Source of the DNA: Desulfobacteraceae bacterium 4572_35.2
GTDB taxonomy: Bacteria; Desulfobacterota; Desulfuromonadia; Desulfuromonadales; Desulfuromonadaceae
Reading direction: 5' to 3'
Assembly: GCA_002084665.1 (NCBI GenBank)
Contig: NBLY01000005.1
Span: forward strand, 1-34,693
DNA: 34,693 nucleotides
Both the position numbers and the translations under genes were made by a program. The notes below the pieces were generated by a model, which was not told where the DNA came from, ran no database searches, and saw only the letters and a program-made list of their open reading frames with translations. Positions 1 to 9,534 of the stretch are shown one piece after another; the stretch's first letter is position 1; each line of letters starts with the position of its first letter.

Positions 1-1
1 G

Positions 2-925
2 GTGTTTCACCCGAATCCTGATTATAAATTAATGGATCAAGTCCGAGAGACATTGCGATATTCTCATTACGCTTATCGCACGGAACAATCGTATTGTCAA
101 TGGATAGTCCGTTACATCCGATACCATGGCGGTACCACTCATCCTAATCAACTGAGTGCTTCCGATATTGAACGTTACTTGTCATATCTTGTTGTTGAGG
201 GCAAGGTTTCTGCCTCGACACAGAAGCAAGCGTTGAACGCTTTGATCTTTTTGTATCACAAAGTTTTAGACATTCAAATTGAGGATAAAATCGCCCCTAT
301 CCGGTCTAAAAAGGGGAGGCGACATGCCTTGATGTCAAAACTACTTTATGGTGCTGGCTTGCGTCTGACTGAGTGCATCCGACTGCGGGTTCAAGATGTT
401 GATTTTGGTCAAAATCAACTTTATGTACGTGCTGGCAAAGGGGATAAAGATCGAATCAGTTTATTACCGCAGGGGTTAATGGATGAACTGGCGCGCCATA
501 TTGAGCGGGTAAAGGTACTCCATCAACAAGATTTAGCTGACGGCTTTGGTGCTGTGTATTTACCTGAATCGGTGGCGCGTAAATATCCTAATGCGGCGAA
601 GGAACTTGGCTGGCAGTATGTGTTTCCATCGCGCGGGCGTTCAACGGATCCCCGTTCTGGGGTGATTCGTCGTCATCATGTTTCGGAGTCGGGGTTGCAA
701 AAGGCGGTTAAAATGGCGGTTCGTAAAGCTGGGATCACTAAGAGGGCCAGTTGTCACACGTTACGCCACAGTTTTGCGACACATCTGTTAGAAAACGGCA
801 CTAATATCCGCATGGTTCAAGAACTTATGGGCCACAGTGATGTGAAGACAACGGAAATTTATACTCATGTGATGGAAAAAGATATTCACGCAACTCAAAG
901 TCCTTTGGATTCTCTTGAGCAATAA
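2..925 (+). CDS. intI: Integron-type tyrosine recombinase (IntI-like), apparently with an in-frame internal deletion; likely start at 32 or upstream of the window
   Basis: [33 protein letters not shown]-terminal SAM-like domain; [17 protein letters not shown] integron-integrase-specific patch; catalytic R (GAGLRLTE), K (GKGDKDR), [24 protein letters not shown]. About 20-25 residues (the usual PxVLTxxEVxxVLxxLxG segment) are missing between RSKKGRR and [10 protein letters not shown]. Confidence 0.88.
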   Translation: MFHPNPDYKLMDQVRETLRYSHYAYRTEQSYCQWIVRYIRYHGGTTHPNQLSASDIERYLSYLVVEGKVSASTQKQALNALIFLYHKVLDIQIEDKIAPIRSKKGRRHALMSKLLYGAGLRLTECIRLRVQDVDFGQNQLYVRAGKGDKDRISLLPQGLMDELARHIERVKVLHQQDLADGFGAVYLPESVARKYPNAAKELGWQYVFPSRGRSTDPRSGVIRRHHVSESGLQKAVKMAVRKAGITKRASCHTLRHSFATHLLENGTNIRMVQELMGHSDVKTTEIYTHVMEKDIHATQSPLDSLEQ

Positions 926-984
926 GCCTAATGTAATCGACGGGATTGCTATTCTTTAATGACGTTGCCCGAGTCGTAATTAGG

Positions 985-1013
985 TTGTCACAAGATCACC
1001 TTTTCTATATTGT
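985..1013 (+). promoter_or_regulatory. Possible sigma70-type promoter upstream of the cluster
   Basis: TTGTCA (985-990), 17 nt spacer, TATTGT (1008-1013) in the intI-fabG intergenic region. Visual match only. Confidence 0.3.
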
Positions 1014-1038
1014 CTAATGTTTGTTTATTGGCGCAAGT

Positions 1039-1053
1039 TTTCGTGCCACGAAA
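1039..1053. promoter_or_regulatory. 15-bp perfect palindrome TTTCGTG-C-CACGAAA followed by a T-run; operator or terminator candidate
   Basis: Direct reading; lies between the putative promoter and the fabG start at 1102, followed by CATTTTTTTG. Confidence 0.4.
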
Positions 1054-1101
1054 CATTTTTTTGATGAATCCATCATGATCTTTAAGGAGATTTAAAATAG
1101 T

Positions 1102-1700
1102 ATGACATCACAAACGAAAATTGCTCTGGTAACGGGCGGTAGCAAGGGGATTGGGTCGCTGATATGGCGCAAACTGAGGCGGTTCTTAAACCGTTATTAG
1201 AAGAAGCTGTGCCGTTTGCTATTGTCAATAATGCTGGTTTCGCCCGCGACACATTGCTAGCAATGATGGCTGATAATGAGTGGAATGATGTGCTCGATGT
1301 TCACTTGGGTGGCTTTTTCAATGTCACCCGTACCGTGCTGCCACAGATGATGCGTAAGCGTAAGGGGCGTATTGTTAATATTGTTTCGACATCGGGGCAA
1401 ACAGGGGTGGCGGGGCAGGTTAATTATTCGACTGCTAAAGCGGGTTTGATTGGTGCTACCCGTTCGCTCGCTGCTGAAGTTGCCAAGCGTAAGATTTTGG
1501 TCAACGCGGTTTCGCCGGGGTTTATTGAAACCGAGATGATTGAAGATTTACCCCTTGAGCATATTGTGCCGATGATCCCTCTTGGTCGTGTTGGTAAGGC
1601 TGATGAGGTGGCGAATATGGTTGATTTTTTATGTTCTGATAAGTCGAGTTATATTACTGGACAGGTTTTTTCGGTTAATGGTGGGGCTTGTATGCCGTAG
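1102..1700 (+). pseudogene. fabG: 3-oxoacyl-ACP reductase (FabG-like SDR) with internal deletion and frameshift
   Basis: ATG at 1102 gives MTSQTKIALVTGGSKGIG, then the frame changes at ~1153-1156 to VADMAQTEAVLKPLLEE...VNNAGFARD...YSTAKAGLIG...GQVFSVNGG. The ~40 residues normally between TGGSKGIG and the DVAD segment are absent. Confidence 0.85.
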
Positions 1701-1728
1701 GGTTTGTGGCTTTGCACCGCAAAGATCT

Positions 1729-1761
1729 GGGACAGCCCCCGGTGAGGCTGGGGACAGTCCC
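1729..1761. repeat. GC-rich imperfect inverted repeat (REP/hairpin-like)
   Basis: GGGACAGCCCCCGGTGAGGCTGGGGACAGTCCC: GGGAC/GTCCC and CCCC/GGGG arms; also two near direct repeats CTGGGACAGCCCC and CTGGGGACAGTCCC. Confidence 0.45.
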
Positions 1762-1873
1762 GATTTTGCTACATTAGGCTTGATATTAAAGTAGAAGAGT
1801 AGAGAATCACGGTGGACAGTGCCCACCTTACATAAACTATTCAATTAATTCTTAACGGAAAGAATTTATCTTT

Positions 1874-2935
1874 ATGACCCTAAATCGTGTTGCCATAACC
1901 GGAGTCGGCATCATCTCATGCTTAGGCTGTGACACATCAACGGTTACTGAAGCTTTGCGCGCAGGCCGCTCGGGGATCGTGGTTGATCCACAACGAACCG
2001 AGTTGGGTTTTCGTAGCCCATTGACTGGTCGAATCGACGGTTTCAATGAGAAGAAGATATTGGGCCGTAAAGAGCGTAAAAGTATGCCGTTGTTTGCTGT
2101 GCAAGCTTATGCCTCAGCACGTGAAGCGTTAATAATGGCTGGCCTTGATGATGAGGCATTACGCAACCCCGATACTGGGCTGATCTATGGCTGTGATTCA
2201 AGTTGTTTGGCGGCAACTGAGCAAGTTGATCTGTTGCGCGAACGAGGGGAGACTAAATCTATTGGTAGTGGTCAAATTTTCCGTTCGATGAACTCTAGTG
2301 TTACCATGAATTTAAACACCCTGCTCGGTACTCAAGGGGCGTGCTGGACATTGAGCTCGGCTTGTTCGAGCGGCGGTCATGCTATTGGTCAAGCTGCGGA
2401 CTTGATCGCCCTTGGTCGGCAAAAACGGATGATTTGCGGTGGCGCGCAGGAGATCAATTGGCAGTCGATGTGTAGTTTTGATGGTTTGGGTGCTTTTTCA
2501 ACTAACACCGGGAAGATTACGCCGTGGCGCAGGCGCGTGGAGCGACAATCTTAGCTGAGATACTCTCCTATGCCTTCTCATCGGATGGCGAAAATCTTTC
2601 GGTGCCTAGCCGTGGTGGTTTACAGCGGGCGATGTAATATTAAAGCGGTATTTGGCCGCGCCGATGCCGGTCATGCTGTGCCGTGGGTGTCATCACTTAA
2701 ATCGCTGACTGGCCACGAGCTGTGGATGTCTGGTGCTTCACAGGTGGTGTACACCATATTGATGGCCCAAGGCGGTTTTATCACCGCGAATCGTAATTTC
2801 ACCAGCCCCGATGAGCACTCCGAAGGGTTGAAGATTGTCACCTCCACCTTAGATCAAGCTCCTGAACTGGTGCTGTGCAATTCGGCTGGTTTTGGCGGCA
2901 CTAACTCGTGCCTTGTGTTGCGGATGGGTGCTTAA
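1874..2935 (+). pseudogene. FabF-type beta-ketoacyl synthase (KS-1) broken into three frames by two apparent deletions
   Basis: Segment 1 MTLNRVAITGVGIISCLG...LSSACSSGGHAIGQA (active-site Cys); segment 2 DYAVAQARGATILAEILSYAFSSDGENLSVPSRGGLQRAM (2515-2634, different frame); segment 3 IKAVFGRADAGHAVPWVSSLKSLTGHELWMSGA...NSAGFGGTNSCLVLR. Confidence 0.85.
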
Positions 2936-4450
2936 ATGTACGATGCGCTGGTTGTCGGTTCAGGTGTCAGTGGCCTGACCAATGCCCTGTTGCTAGCTCA
3001 GGCTGGGCAACGGGTTGCGGTGGTTGAACGGGCGCAACAATGTGCGCCGCTACTGCGTGGTTTTGAGCGTTGGGGCATTCAGTTTGATACCGGTTTTCAC
3101 TATGCTGGGGCGCTGGCTGATGGTGAAGGGTTGCAACGTTTTTTCAACCTCCTTGGTCTAGATCGCCATGTTGAAATTGAACCGATGCGTTCGAGTGGTT
3201 TTGATCGAATCATTACCGCCGCCGGTTTTAGTTACGATTTCCCCGTCGGCGGCGATGAGATCGTGCGCAGCCTGAGTGACAAGTTCCCCCGTGAACGTAG
3301 CGCTATTCGCCGTTTTATAGATGATACGTTGCAGGTGAGTGATCATCTACCGTATATCAATCCCACTACGCCAATTGATCAATTATCGGCTTTTGACCGT
3401 GCTCACGATGTTAGTTTAACAGACTATTTAGCGGCTTTAACAACCAATCCGATGTTGCGCCGCCTGTTGTCGCTCCACTGTTTGCTCCATGGCATTGCGC
3501 CAGAGCGGGTACCGTTCCGTTTTCACGCTAGTGTCATCGGCCCCTATTTTCGTTCGGCTTCAACTATCGTTGGTGGTGGTCTAGCGCTGGCTAATGCTTT
3601 TGAGCGTTGTTTGAATGAGGCTGGCGTTGATCTGATTTGTGATGCTGAGGTTGAGCAGATTCTGTTATCTTCTAATGAAGGTGTTGAAGGGGTTGAACTC
3701 AGTGACGGCACAGTGATACACTCCCAAACCGTTATCAGTACCATTCATCCACATTACACGTTGAACTGTTTACCTGATCGAGTATTTAGGCCCATTTATC
3801 GTAAGCGCTTAAGTAGTTTAGACGAAAGCATGTCGGCGTGCGTACTGTTTGCCCGTTGTCGACAACCGCTTGAGGTGTTGCGTGGCCGCAATCTGTATCT
3901 GTTGTCAGCGTCAGCGACATCGCCTCCGATACAACAGCAACACCAGCAGTATGGCAGGGGCTCCGTGGATGAAAAGCTCCTTTATGTGACATCAGCCAAT
4001 GCTGCTTCTGGCTCTGATTGTGGCGGTTTTATGGTGATTGCCCCCACCACGGCGGCTCAGTTTTCACAATGGTGCCAGAGTCGATTAGGTCAACGGCCAG
4101 ATTCGTATAACATGTATAAACAACGGATTAGTGCTCAAATGATTGGTCAATTAGAGCAGTCACAACCTGAGTTGATCGCTGCGATGGATCGTTGCCAGTT
4201 AGCTACGCCGCTGACGTTACGCGATTACATGTTTAGCCCCGATGGCGCATTGTATGGGGTGCAACATCAGGTGGATCAATATCCGTTACAGGCCATAACG
4301 CGCATCAAAGGTCTTTATCTTTCAGGGCAAGCACTTATCGCTCCGGGGGTGATGGGGGCGATGATTAGTGGATTTAGTACCTGTGGCACCATTTTGGGCC
4401 ATGACCGATTAGTGGGAGAATTGAAACAGTGTCATCAAACGATTCAGTAA
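2936..4450 (+). CDS. FAD-dependent oxidoreductase, phytoene desaturase/carotenoid isomerase-like
   Basis: N-terminal dinucleotide-binding motif DALVVGSGVSGLTNALLLAQAGQRVAVVE; C-terminal GLYLSGQALIAPGVMGAMISG. Confidence 0.85.
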   Translation: MYDALVVGSGVSGLTNALLLAQAGQRVAVVERAQQCAPLLRGFERWGIQFDTGFHYAGALADGEGLQRFFNLLGLDRHVEIEPMRSSGFDRIITAAGFSYDFPVGGDEIVRSLSDKFPRERSAIRRFIDDTLQVSDHLPYINPTTPIDQLSAFDRAHDVSLTDYLAALTTNPMLRRLLSLHCLLHGIAPERVPFRFHASVIGPYFRSASTIVGGGLALANAFERCLNEAGVDLICDAEVEQILLSSNEGVEGVELSDGTVIHSQTVISTIHPHYTLNCLPDRVFRPIYRKRLSSLDESMSACVLFARCRQPLEVLRGRNLYLLSASATSPPIQQQHQQYGRGSVDEKLLYVTSANAASGSDCGGFMVIAPTTAAQFSQWCQSRLGQRPDSYNMYKQRISAQMIGQLEQSQPELIAAMDRCQLATPLTLRDYMFSPDGALYGVQHQVDQYPLQAITRIKGLYLSGQALIAPGVMGAMISGFSTCGTILGHDRLVGELKQCHQTIQ

Positions 4451-5712
4451 TATCCTCAACAGTACCATCGTCACCAATCACATCACGTCGCGTTGTAATT
4501 ACCGGTATGGGAGCGGTTTCCCCTTTTGGCCCGTCGGTGACTGAACTCGAACGGGGGTTGCGTGCTGGTGAAAGTGCCGTGCGTTACCACCATGAGATGA
4601 CTGAAATTCATGGCTTACGCAGTCTGGTGGCGGCGAAGGTGGTGGGGATCGATCCCAAACAGATCGCCCGTAAACACCGCCGTTCCATGTCAAAAATGTC
4701 GATCTATGCCGCATTGGCTGCTCAGGAGGCGTTGGCTCAGGCTGGTGTCGATGTTGAGATGTGTCGTTCTGGTCGCCTTGGGGTGTCGTTGGGTTCCACC
4801 GTTGGTAGTACTGAAGTATCGCAGGCTTTTTTTGAAGATTACTTATACGATCACAGTTTAGAGCGGATGAAAACGACGCTGTTTTTTCAATTGATGAATC
4901 ATAGTTGTGCGGCCAATGTGGCGCAGACTTATGAGATAAATGGCCGAATTTTAGCGCCATCAGCGGCTTGTGCAACGGGCAGTCAAGCGCTTGGTTATGG
5001 GTATGAGATGATCGTTGCTGGCTATCAAGATATGATGCTGTGTGGTGGGGCTGATGAACTTCATCCACTCACCACTGCCACCTTTGATGTGATGCATGCC
5101 GCATCAACGGCTTACAATGAGCGGCCGCAGTTGACACCACGGCCATTTGATAGTCAACGTGATGGTATGGTGTGTGGCGAGGGCAGCGGAGTACTGCTAC
5201 TTGAATCTCTTGACTCGGCACTATTGCGTGGGGCGACAATTCATGGTGAAGTGATCGGTTTTGCCACCTTGTCCGATTCAACTAGTATTGCTAATCCAAA
5301 TACCAGCATGATGGCGAAATGTATGCGTCAAGCGTTGGCTGATGCCGGTATTGATGCTGAAACTGTGGATTATGTTAATGCTCACGCCACAGCAACAGCG
5401 CAGGGTGATATCGCTGAGAGTCAAGCGATTGCCGAGGTGTTTGGTGAAGGTGCTGCGGTCAGTAGTTTGAAAGGCCATTTAGGTCATACAATGGCAGCCA
5501 GTGGCGCATTGGAAACTATTGCCACCATCGGTATGTTACGTGATGGTCACTTGGTGCCGACACTGCATTTAGATCAGGTCGACCCTCAGTGTGCCGACCT
5601 TAACTATGTGCGCCAGCCACAACAAAAGAATATTCAGATAGCACTTAAAAATAACTTTGCCCTTGGAGGGGTTAACACCTCTCTCATTTTAAGGAGGTAC
5701 ACCAGTGACTGA
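4429..5712 (+). CDS. FabF-type beta-ketoacyl-ACP synthase (KS-2)
   Basis: RRVVITGMGAVSPFG; PSAACATGSQALGYG active site; NAHATATAQGD; SLKGHLGHTMAASGALE; NNFALGGVNTSLIL. Confidence 0.9.
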   Translation: MSSNDSVISSTVPSSPITSRRVVITGMGAVSPFGPSVTELERGLRAGESAVRYHHEMTEIHGLRSLVAAKVVGIDPKQIARKHRRSMSKMSIYAALAAQEALAQAGVDVEMCRSGRLGVSLGSTVGSTEVSQAFFEDYLYDHSLERMKTTLFFQLMNHSCAANVAQTYEINGRILAPSAACATGSQALGYGYEMIVAGYQDMMLCGGADELHPLTTATFDVMHAASTAYNERPQLTPRPFDSQRDGMVCGEGSGVLLLESLDSALLRGATIHGEVIGFATLSDSTSIANPNTSMMAKCMRQALADAGIDAETVDYVNAHATATAQGDIAESQAIAEVFGEGAAVSSLKGHLGHTMAASGALETIATIGMLRDGHLVPTLHLDQVDPQCADLNYVRQPQQKNIQIALKNNFALGGVNTSLILRRYTSD

Positions 5713-5962
5713 GCAACAGATGATCACGATCATTAATGACGCTTTGGTTGAAGAGTTTGAATTGGATGCAGATGAGATGCAGCCCGAGTTGTCGATCTAT
5801 GATGATCTTGGTTTAGATAGCCTCGACACCGTTGATATGGTGATCGTGCTTGAGGGGGCATTTAAGTTTAAAATTCGTGAAGAGGCCGAGATTAAAGAGA
5901 TTCGAACTCTGGGCGATATTCACGAATTTGTTAAGCGTAAACTTGCAGCCGAAGTCAACTAG
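5705..5962 (+). CDS. Acyl carrier protein (ACP-1)
   Basis: DDLGLDSLDTVDMVIVLE phosphopantetheine attachment motif; 85 aa; overlaps the KS-2 stop. Confidence 0.93.
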   Translation: MTEQQMITIINDALVEEFELDADEMQPELSIYDDLGLDSLDTVDMVIVLEGAFKFKIREEAEIKEIRTLGDIHEFVKRKLAAEVN

Positions 5963-5974
5963 CGGAACGCCTTG

Positions 5975-6745
5975 ATGAACAACGAACAGCTCAAAATTAT
6001 AGCCATGAACGTGTGGGTGTATGGACTACTACTATTGTTAACAATAGTTGGCATTCTATTGACTCCAACCGTTGGCTTTTATTTTTTCTTGCGCTATGGC
6101 TGGGATACGCCGCGCGTCATACGCCATATTATTTGGTTGTATGGTAAGGGTTGGTTGGCGATTATCAGCCCCTTTGTATCGTTTGAACGCCAAGGACTTG
6201 ATGACGCTGATGTTCCCGACAACTGTATCTTTGTCATCAACCATCTGTCGTTTTTTGATACCTATTTTATGGGAGCTTTGCCGCAGAGTGACATCACCTT
6301 TGCTGTGCGTTCGTGGCCATTTAAGATGTTTTGGTATCGGTTATTTATGCAGTTGGCCAATTATCTTGAGGTTGAGGATTCATCGTGGCAACAGACCCTC
6401 ATCAAAGGCAATAGCGTATTAAAACAGGGGGGGGCGGTGTTGTTCTTTCCTGAAGGGCATCGTAGTCGCAGTGGTAAAATACAGCGTTTTTATTCAGGGG
6501 CATTTCACTTAGCACTACAGAGCGGTTGCCCCGTTGTGCCACTGTGTATCACTGGAACAGATCAACTGTTGCCACCAGATCGGCGTAGCCTCAGACCGGC
6601 GACGGTGATGTTGAAAATTCTCCCTGTTGTTGAGGTGAAGGATTATCAGCACGAAGGCGGCCATCGCCAGTTACGTAAGGACGTTAAGGCGATGATGGTT
6701 AAAGAGCTTGAGCAGATGCTTGCTGGCGACAGTGAAGGACGATAA
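5975..6745 (+). CDS. 1-acyl-sn-glycerol-3-phosphate acyltransferase-like (PlsC family)
   Basis: NHLSFFD (NHX4D-type) and FFPEGHRSRSGK motifs; hydrophobic N-terminus. Confidence 0.88.
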   Translation: MNNEQLKIIAMNVWVYGLLLLLTIVGILLTPTVGFYFFLRYGWDTPRVIRHIIWLYGKGWLAIISPFVSFERQGLDDADVPDNCIFVINHLSFFDTYFMGALPQSDITFAVRSWPFKMFWYRLFMQLANYLEVEDSSWQQTLIKGNSVLKQGGAVLFFPEGHRSRSGKIQRFYSGAFHLALQSGCPVVPLCITGTDQLLPPDRRSLRPATVMLKILPVVEVKDYQHEGGHRQLRKDVKAMMVKELEQMLAGDSEGR

Positions 6746-6748
6746 TTG

Positions 6749-8053
6749 ATGGAGTTAACCTATTTTTCAACGGATAACCCACAACAGATACGCCGCTGCC
6801 AAGATCAACTGTTGCGCGATCATGTTCAGTATAGTTTGAGCCATTCCTCTTTCTACCAGCAGGTGTTTCAGCGCCTCGCTCTCACTGGCGAAGATATCAA
6901 CGGCTATGATGATCTGATTAAAATACCACTAACCACCAAGGCTGACCTTGAGGGGTGTGAAAATGATTTTTTGGCTGTTGCTGAAGATCGAATTGCCGAC
7001 ATCTGTTTAACATCGGGAACGACGGGGCTACCAGTGTCTTTCTATCAGACCAGTTTAGACCTTGATCGTTTAGCTTTAAATGAAGAGATCGCGTTTCGCA
7101 CCGCTGGAATTCGGCGTGATGATCGGGTGTTGATCGCTGTCGCCATTGATCGTTGCTTTATGGCGGGGATGGCCTATTTCCTCGGCCTCAAGCAGATAGG
7201 TGCTACGGCGATTCGTGGTGGGTCGAGTTCGGTAGCGGTGGTGGCGCAATTAGTTCAGCGTTTTCGGCCAACGGCAATTGTCGGAGTGCCCACTTTTTTC
7301 TTGGCCTTAGCCGAGCGTCTTCGCGGCAACGGTATCGATCCTGCCTCGTGTGGTATTAAGCGTTTGATCTGTATTGGTGAGCCGGTACGTCAGGCCGATC
7401 TGTCGTTGTCGGTGCTCGGTCAACGGTTGGTGGATTGTTGGCAAGCGCCAGTGTTTGGTACTTATGCCAGTACCGAAATGGCAACCACGCTGAGTGATTG
7501 TTCACACGGTCAAGGTGGTCACTTGCCGCCTGAGTTGATGATGGTTGAGGTGCTCGATGATGATGGTCAGCGCATCACCGATGGCCGCCCCGGTGAGGTG
7601 GTAGCCACACCGTTGCAGGTAACGGGAATGCCACTGTTGCGTTTTCGTACTGGTGATATTGCCACGCTTTACACTGAATCATGCCGTTGTGGGTTAACCA
7701 GTCAACGGATTGGCCCCATTCTGGGGCGCAAAAATCAGATGCTTAAATACCGTGGCACGACGGTTTATCCTCCCGCTATTAGTGCGGTATTGCAGGAGAT
7801 CGAGGCGGTTACGGCGTATTATATAGAAGTGTATGATGATTTTGCTTTGTCAGACCGTATTAAAGTGGTGGTGGGTTGTGTTGATGACTCAATTGATAGC
7901 CACCACATAGCCGAGCGTATTTCAGCACGAATTCGGGTGAAACCTGAAGTCGAAATTGCTGATTTGGACGCGGTGCGGCGTAAAATTATCAGTGAAGATA
8001 AACGGAAACCAGTTACGTTTTTTGATCATCGCACGACATCGGTGTGTTGTTAA
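6749..8053 (+). CDS. PaaK-like adenylate-forming aryl-acid/acyl ligase
   Basis: LTSGTTGLPVSFYQ (AMP-binding loop), FGTYASTEMA, LRFRTGDIA, GRKNQMLKYRGTTVYPPAI. Confidence 0.85.
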   Translation: MELTYFSTDNPQQIRRCQDQLLRDHVQYSLSHSSFYQQVFQRLALTGEDINGYDDLIKIPLTTKADLEGCENDFLAVAEDRIADICLTSGTTGLPVSFYQTSLDLDRLALNEEIAFRTAGIRRDDRVLIAVAIDRCFMAGMAYFLGLKQIGATAIRGGSSSVAVVAQLVQRFRPTAIVGVPTFFLALAERLRGNGIDPASCGIKRLICIGEPVRQADLSLSVLGQRLVDCWQAPVFGTYASTEMATTLSDCSHGQGGHLPPELMMVEVLDDDGQRITDGRPGEVVATPLQVTGMPLLRFRTGDIATLYTESCRCGLTSQRIGPILGRKNQMLKYRGTTVYPPAISAVLQEIEAVTAYYIEVYDDFALSDRIKVVVGCVDDSIDSHHIAERISARIRVKPEVEIADLDAVRRKIISEDKRKPVTFFDHRTTSVCC

Positions 8054-8075
8054 TTTGCAATGAAGGGTGTTTGAT

Positions 8076-9533
8076 ATGTCTACAAAAAAAACAGTTGTCT
8101 TAACGGGGTGTGATCTCACCGTTGAACAGATTATTGCCGTTGGCGTTGGTGACCTCAATGTTGCACTTGATGAGCAGGCGTTGCAACGTTGTCGCGAAAG
8201 TCGCGAGTTTTTAGAGAATGCGGTGGAGCAAAAGCATGTCATCTATGGCGTGAATACCTCCTTTGGTCCCATGTGTAACAAAATTATCGACAACAATTCT
8301 CTTAAGGCGTTGCAGGTCAACCTTATCCGTAGCCATGCGGCCGGCTTAGGTGACCCGTTAAAGCCCTATGTTGCTCAAGCGGTGATGTTGATCCGTTTGA
8401 ATACCCTGGTTAAGGGCTACAGTGGTGTTCGCTTTGAACTGCTTGAATTTATGCAGTGGATGATCAACAACGACATCGCGGCTTATATTCCTGAGTGCGG
8501 CAGTGTTGGCGCCTCGGGTGATCTGATCCATCTGGCTCACCTTGGTTTAGGGATTATCGGCGAAGGTAATGTCTATTATCAAGATCAGTTACGCCCAGCA
8601 GCAGAGGTGTTTGCCGAATTGGGACGAAAGCCGATTCGCCTGAGTTACAAAGAGGGTATTGCCCTCATGAATGGCACCAGTGCCATGACAGCGTTGGCGG
8701 CCTTTGCCATCTATGGGGCGAAAAAGCTGCTGCGTGTCAGTTATGTGACTGGTGCTTTTGGTATTGAGCTGTTTGGTGGTATTGATGATGCGTTTGATGT
8801 TGATCTGCACGATGTTAAGCCCCATCCAGGTCAGTTGGAAACGGCACAGACCATTCGTAACCTTTATCAAGGCTCTACTAACATCACCCGGCGCGAAGAT
8901 ATGCACGATCAGATTCGTGAGCAACATCAGGATGGTTTGGTGTTTGAAACCACCATCAACGTCCAGGATGTCTATTCGATCCGCTGCACACCGCAGGTTC
9001 TCGCACCGGTAACCGAGATGATTGCGGCAGCAACACGCACGGTTGAGATAGAAGCGAACTCATCGAATGATAATCCTATTATCATCCCGAAGAAAAAGAA
9101 GATCATTCACGGTGGTAATTTTCACGGCCAAAGTATCGGTTTTGCCTTTATGGGCGCGCAATATCTGGCTACCTCAACCACCGCTGAAAATCGTCAACTC
9201 GCTAACCCTGTGAGTACCAACAGTATCTCGTGTAACGCCTCCAATCAAGATGTGGTGAGTATGGGAACCATTGCCGCACGCAAGGCGTTCCGTTTGGTGA
9301 GCAATGCCAAGCATATTTTGACCATGGAAGTGTTAGCCGATCTCCAAGCGCTGTCGTTTCGTAATGCTGCTGGTCTTGGTGGTGGTACCGCAAAAATTTA
9401 TGCGTTACTCAATAAAGATTTCGAAGTGTATGACAATAATCGTGTATTTCATGATGATTTGGTCAAGTTGCGTAAGACACTGTTCTCAAGTCAAATATTT
9501 GATGATCTGACTCAATACTGGCAGACAAGATAA
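8076..9533 (+). CDS. HAL/TAL/PAL-family aromatic amino acid ammonia-lyase, with a probable in-frame internal deletion
   Basis: MIO motif GASGDL in CGSVGASGDLIHLAHLG; IYGVNTSFGPM; LQVNLIRSHAAG; GGNFHG; STTAEN; NQDVVSMG. About 40-45 residues usually found between GGNFHGQ and the GxQxxATSTTAE motif (including the SERR-type segment) are missing near 9138-9152. Confidence 0.88.
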   Translation: MSTKKTVVLTGCDLTVEQIIAVGVGDLNVALDEQALQRCRESREFLENAVEQKHVIYGVNTSFGPMCNKIIDNNSLKALQVNLIRSHAAGLGDPLKPYVAQAVMLIRLNTLVKGYSGVRFELLEFMQWMINNDIAAYIPECGSVGASGDLIHLAHLGLGIIGEGNVYYQDQLRPAAEVFAELGRKPIRLSYKEGIALMNGTSAMTALAAFAIYGAKKLLRVSYVTGAFGIELFGGIDDAFDVDLHDVKPHPGQLETAQTIRNLYQGSTNITRREDMHDQIREQHQDGLVFETTINVQDVYSIRCTPQVLAPVTEMIAAATRTVEIEANSSNDNPIIIPKKKKIIHGGNFHGQSIGFAFMGAQYLATSTTAENRQLANPVSTNSISCNASNQDVVSMGTIAARKAFRLVSNAKHILTMEVLADLQALSFRNAAGLGGGTAKIYALLNKDFEVYDNNRVFHDDLVKLRKTLFSSQIFDDLTQYWQTR

Positions 9534-9534
9534 T

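Noticed and set aside
1582-1844. Small overlapping ORFs at the fabG 3' end (1582-1794, 1629-1844)
   Set aside because: Out of frame with conserved fabG codons and lacking family features.
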